Below, one piece after another: positions 45,441 through 48,862 of a stretch of 48,862 bases of DNA; position 1 is the first letter of the stretch, and every line of letters starts with the position of its first letter. Origin of the DNA: Saprospiraceae bacterium UBA7328 (lineage in GTDB: Bacteria; Bacteroidota; Bacteroidia; Chitinophagales; Saprospiraceae); the NCBI GenBank assembly GCA_002471345.1, contig DKPS01000182.1, positions 665 through 49,526 on the forward strand, written 5' to 3'. The notes beneath the pieces were generated by a model that saw nothing but the letters and a program-made list of their open reading frames with translations, was not told where the DNA came from and ran no database searches. A program made the translations under genes and the position numbers.

Positions 45441-48400
45441 CTATCTCAGCAAGGAAACGTTTCCTACTAGGTGTATATCATTTCCATCGGAGCATTTAGC
45501 TATTAAGCACCATGCATAAACATCAGATGATAATTCTCTGCCATCATTATTGTATTTTCCATTCCATCCATCTCTCTGATTAGTTGTTCTAAACACTTGA
45601 TTACCCCATCGGTCAGTGATAAAAAAGTCCATTTCCTTGACAGCATTACTTCTTACTAATAACAAATCATTATTACCATCATTGTTTGGAGAAAAAGCAT
45701 TTGGAACAAAAATTCCTATTTCGCTACATGGCGGCACTTCCACATTTATCGTTACACTTCCTGTATTTGTACATCCATTTGTATCAGTAATTGTCACTGT
45801 GTATGTCGTTGTTTCTGTTGGCTCTACACTTTGAGTTGGACCTGTAGCTCCATTACTCCATTCATAAGTAGAAAAATTGCCTGGATCAACGAATATCACA
45901 ACTTCATCACACAAGAAGATATCAGCCTCTGGGTCTGCATTCACCGTTAAATCTAACTCTGGTACATCAATTATAAATACTTCCTCATGGGAACACATAA
46001 ACTCCTCATTTGTTATTCTGACTACTATATCGGTATCAGAATCTACCAATAAGGTAGGATTAGGAGTATCGCCACCACTGACAACTGCAGAAGCTGGCAT
46101 CCACTGATAGGTTAATTCACTCCCTGTATTATCTGTAACGCTAAGATTAAAATCCTCTCCAGGACAAACTATTTCAGGTATATCACCCCTTGTAATATCA
46201 AAAACATATCTCGATAAACTAAACTCAATCATCGACATTCCACATAATGGATCCTCTGGAGTTGCTATAACCTTCACTGTATCATATTCTCCGTTTGGAG
46301 CAATAGTAATTTCAGGGCCAGAACCTAGACTATTCCCATTATTATCTTCCCATGCTATTGTAGCATTACCTGTAAGCATCACGCCTAATGTGATAGGTTC
46401 ATTATCACAGTATTTTACATCTGTCTCGCCTATTGGCTTAAGATCAATTAATTCAGGTACAATAAGATCAGGCATCAACGTCACCGTCTCAAACTTACAG
46501 AACTCAGCATTGCTAGATAATTCAACTGTGTAAGTTCCTCCAGAGGCATATGTATATGTCGGGTCTCCATCTGTTGAAGAGCCTCCATCACCAAAGTCCC
46601 AAGTTACTGTTCCATCAGGACGACCAGATTTAAACATTACCTCACCTGTAAAACAATCTATATTCAATACTGTGATCGTAGGCTGATCAGTAGTACCAAC
46701 AGGAATCCTAATTGTATCCATTATATCACAACCAGCTGCATTCGTAGCAGAATAAGGAATTGTTACTTCGCTTTGACCAGAGATGACGCCAATTGTAACC
46801 ATATTATTTCCATTATCCACCAAGATATTTTCAGATGGCCCATATGTAATGACCACTGTAGGATCAGCACTTGTGCCTGTTATTATTAACTCATCTCCAA
46901 TACATATTTCCGGTGGCAAAGTTCCAAAGTCAACTTCAAATGCTCCAAGTGAAAGAGGAGTCGCAACAATCTCAGAAACACAAACTTCACCCACTGAAGC
47001 TCTCATATATATTGTCCCATTCTCCGTCAACGTTAAAGCTATATTTGGATCCGTTCCAATAACTTCAGAGAAGTCAGATGATAGAGACCATTCAAATGTT
47101 GCTCCCGCTGAATTTGAGTTTGCAAGTAGATTAAAATTACCATCACAAGAAATTGTATCTCCGGTAACACTAGCTGATATTGATCTAGTGACAGGTACAT
47201 CTACTGTTCCTGTAATCTCACAACCATCACCATTTGAAGCACTGTAGGACAATGAAATGACTTGTTCTGTACTTAGAGCAGCAACATTTATAGATGTCGA
47301 ATTCAAATCATCAGAAACGATGTTGTCAGATGCATCCCATATGATTGATACATCTTGATCTGTAGCTAAATTCTCTAAACTTACAATTGTAAATTCTTCT
47401 TCACAAGCATTGTAAACATTGACATTTGCTTGCAAGTCTAAAACTTTAGATTCAACCAGAAGCAAAGAGACTTCCTCGCATTCGATGATATTTCCACTAC
47501 CGTCATCCACACTCAAAATTGCTTTTACATATATTGTATTCGCACCTGCCATCATCTCTATGGACGCAGGGTTTTCTGTGGAGATTACATTTGCAAAATC
47601 ATCTGTAGTTGACCATTGATAAGATAAATCTTCTCTATTAGTAAGTGCAGTAAATGTAACAGCAGAATCACATTCAATATCTGAAACATCCATTATGCTT
47701 AAATCAAATGTTCCTAAAACATTTACTGCGACGGAACCTGTACTCTGAGCTCCATTTTCATCCGTAGCGATTACTGTATATATTGTCGAATCACTTGGTA
47801 AAAAAACTGGATTGAAAGGATCACTTAAATCTATAGTAGCATCTGTAGGTGTCCATTCATAAGTACGAGTATCATTTAAAGGTCCTACACTACCTGATCC
47901 ACCTAAACAGATGGTCAATTCCTCCATACAAATATTGCCTTCTATGCTGCCAAAATCCTGTTCAATTGAAATGGTTTTAGTCTCTGATGCCCTACATCCT
48001 GATGAAGACGTAGTAACTAATGTAACCTCTACATTGTCAGAACATTGAACAGTAAATCTGTTATTTGCTTCGCTTAAATTAAAAGGTGTTTCACCATTAA
48101 TTGTAACAATGTAATCATAAGAAGCAATTTCAAAATCTGCACTCGGTTCTAATGAAGTGGCAACTAATGATAATTCAGTTTCTCCATCAACACAACATCC
48201 ATTACTAAATGTATAGTCTGATGTCAACTGAGAATTGTAAGCTCTTATTTCCTTAATATCATCCAAAATACATCTCCCTTCTGAATCAGTTGCTTCGAGT
48301 CTTATGTTATATACTCCTGGTTCAGGGTAAGTAAATGATCCTGGATTCTCTTCAGTACTCATAAATGCAGGATCACCGCTTGGGTGATTAAAATCCCATA

Positions 48401-48862
48401 CATATGAAACTGCTCCTGTTGTATTGTTTGTGACATCTACAGTAAGTCCTGCACAATTGTCTTCTGCTTCGAAAGTAACATCTGGGAATGATTGGCAAAC
48501 TCTCACATTTACTTCAAAATCTCTTATTGTTTCGCCTACTTTTTCACCATCTCTCCATTCCTCTACCATTACTCCCACTAGGTATTGGCCAATAGCAGAG
48601 GGTACTGCTGTCAACATTCCAGTATTCTCATCAATTGTCAAGGCAGTACCGCTACCCAACATATTGTCTACTGAGAATCCATCTGAAAATTGAACATAAC
48701 CATTATAAGGAGGATTCCAAGGTGGTTGAGGTTTAGGATAATCAATAGAAGCTCCTGAATAAGGTGTTACTAAAGAATAAGTCAATACATCTCCGTCAGG
48801 ATCTGTAGCTGAGGCATCAACCGAAAACTCCTCATTTGCACAAGCTATAATATCTGGAAAAG
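45441..48862 (-). CDS. Giant surface protein with PKD-type repeats and T9SS gliding-motility-associated C-terminal domain (partial)
   Basis: The frame stays open to the window edge (at least 1140 codons), so the N-terminus lies outside; a TTG at 48785 is not a true start, because TDPDGDVLTYSLV, a cadherin-like motif, runs across it. The visible part holds a PKD domain (WDFNHPSGDPAF and TYPEPGVYNIRLEATD), another near the middle (VTWDFGDGG and TYASGGTYTVELSS), and several Ig-like or SprB-like segments ending in YTVTITDTNGC. The last 95 residues (FVPNAFSPNNDGNND, WGNQVFRT) are the CHU_C/type B T9SS sorting domain. It is probably a cell-surface adhesin. Confidence 0.93.
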   Translation of the reverse strand, partial: FPDIIACANEEFSVDASATDPDGDVLTYSLVTPYSGASIDYPKPQPPWNPPYNGYVQFSDGFSVDNMLGSGTALTIDENTGMLTAVPSAIGQYLVGVMVEEWRDGEKVGETIRDFEVNVRVCQSFPDVTFEAEDNCAGLTVDVTNNTTGAVSYVWDFNHPSGDPAFMSTEENPGSFTYPEPGVYNIRLEATDSEGRCILDDIKEIRAYNSQLTSDYTFSNGCCVDGETELSLVATSLEPSADFEIASYDYIVTINGETPFNLSEANNRFTVQCSDNVEVTLVTTSSSGCRASETKTISIEQDFGSIEGNICMEELTICLGGSGSVGPLNDTRTYEWTPTDATIDLSDPFNPVFLPSDSTIYTVIATDENGAQSTGSVAVNVLGTFDLSIMDVSDIECDSAVTFTALTNREDLSYQWSTTDDFANVISTENPASIEMMAGANTIYVKAILSVDDGSGNIIECEEVSLLLVESKVLDLQANVNVYNACEEEFTIVSLENLATDQDVSIIWDASDNIVSDDLNSTSINVAALSTEQVISLSYSASNGDGCEITGTVDVPVTRSISASVTGDTISCDGNFNLLANSNSAGATFEWSLSSDFSEVIGTDPNIALTLTENGTIYMRASVGEVCVSEIVATPLSLGAFEVDFGTLPPEICIGDELIITGTSADPTVVITYGPSENILVDNGNNMVTIGVISGQSEVTIPYSATNAAGCDIMDTIRIPVGTTDQPTITVLNIDCFTGEVMFKSGRPDGTVTWDFGDGGSSTDGDPTYTYASGGTYTVELSSNAEFCKFETVTLMPDLIVPELIDLKPIGETDVKYCDNEPITLGVMLTGNATIAWEDNNGNSLGSGPEITIAPNGEYDTVKVIATPEDPLCGMSMIEFSLSRYVFDITRGDIPEIVCPGEDFNLSVTDNTGSELTYQWMPASAVVSGGDTPNPTLLVDSDTDIVVRITNEEFMCSHEEVFIIDVPELDLTVNADPEADIFLCDEVVIFVDPGNFSTYEWSNGATGPTQSVEPTETTTYTVTITDTNGCTNTGSVTINVEVPPCSEIGIFVPNAFSPNNDGNNDLLLVRSNAVKEMDFFITDRWGNQVFRTTNQRDGWNGKYNNDGRELSSDVYAWCLIAKCSDGNDIHLVGNVSLLR

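Noticed and set aside
46783..47247. A 154-codon plus-strand open frame
   Set aside because: Antisense to the giant T9SS protein, whose low-complexity codons leave the opposite strand open; composition is Pro/Ser/Ile-biased like other shadows.

Overview
The window is an AT-rich bacterial chromosome segment that reads as a free-living, probably marine member of the Bacteroidota. The evidence is a GldC gliding/secretion protein, a very large surface protein ending in a type IX secretion (T9SS) gliding-motility-associated C-terminal domain, a BshC bacillithiol enzyme, lipoprotein and Tat leaders on periplasmic enzymes, and Bacteroidota-type versions of many housekeeping genes. The IPTL-CTERM protein and the PVC-type cytochrome fit a Saprospiria- or Cytophagia-like lineage, but the exact group cannot be fixed from this sequence. 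No rRNA, tRNA, CRISPR array, transposase or phage module was seen.

Layout. Positions 1-3.2 kb carry the end of a 2-oxoglutarate oxygenase, a sulfotransferase, an aldo/keto reductase and the tRNA methyltransferase TrmL. Positions 3.3-12.0 kb are accessory: an aldehyde dehydrogenase, a secreted beta-lactamase-type serine hydrolase, an erythromycin-esterase-like lipoprotein, a Tat-exported Gfo/Idh/MocA oxidoreductase, a nucleoside-permease-type transporter and a lipoprotein sulfatase. Positions 12.0-17.9 kb form a distinct island. A three-gene minus-strand operon sits there: an IPTL-CTERM beta-helix protein, its unanchored paralogue, and a hyaluronan/chitin-synthase-like GT2. It is flanked by gene debris and by two 231-bp direct repeats, about 95% identical, derived from the 3' end of the sulfatase gene. 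Positions 17.9-25.6 kb hold a zinc metalloprotease whose leader is cut off by one in-frame stop, a second sulfatase, and a 1141-residue lipoprotein combining a beta-propeller, HEAT repeats and a heme c site. The two sulfatases, the transporter, the oxidoreductase and the cytochrome lipoprotein suggest catabolism of sulfated glycans, although no SusC/SusD pair is present.

From 25.8 kb on the region is mostly core metabolism: cytidine deaminase, a methyltransferase, an Lrp - TraB-like - GldC operon with an S24-like regulator behind it, a GroES-like protein, TpiA, Ppk1, PurB, PurM, an ABC permease, BshC, AccD, HemE, DapB, DnaG, FbaA and YajC. The window ends inside a giant PKD-type T9SS surface protein.

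The best candidate for something undescribed is the IPTL-CTERM/paralogue/GT2 operon. It looks like a surface polymer system pairing one membrane-held and one released repeat protein with a processive polysaccharide synthase, on a segment that the flanking direct repeats could allow to be lost.
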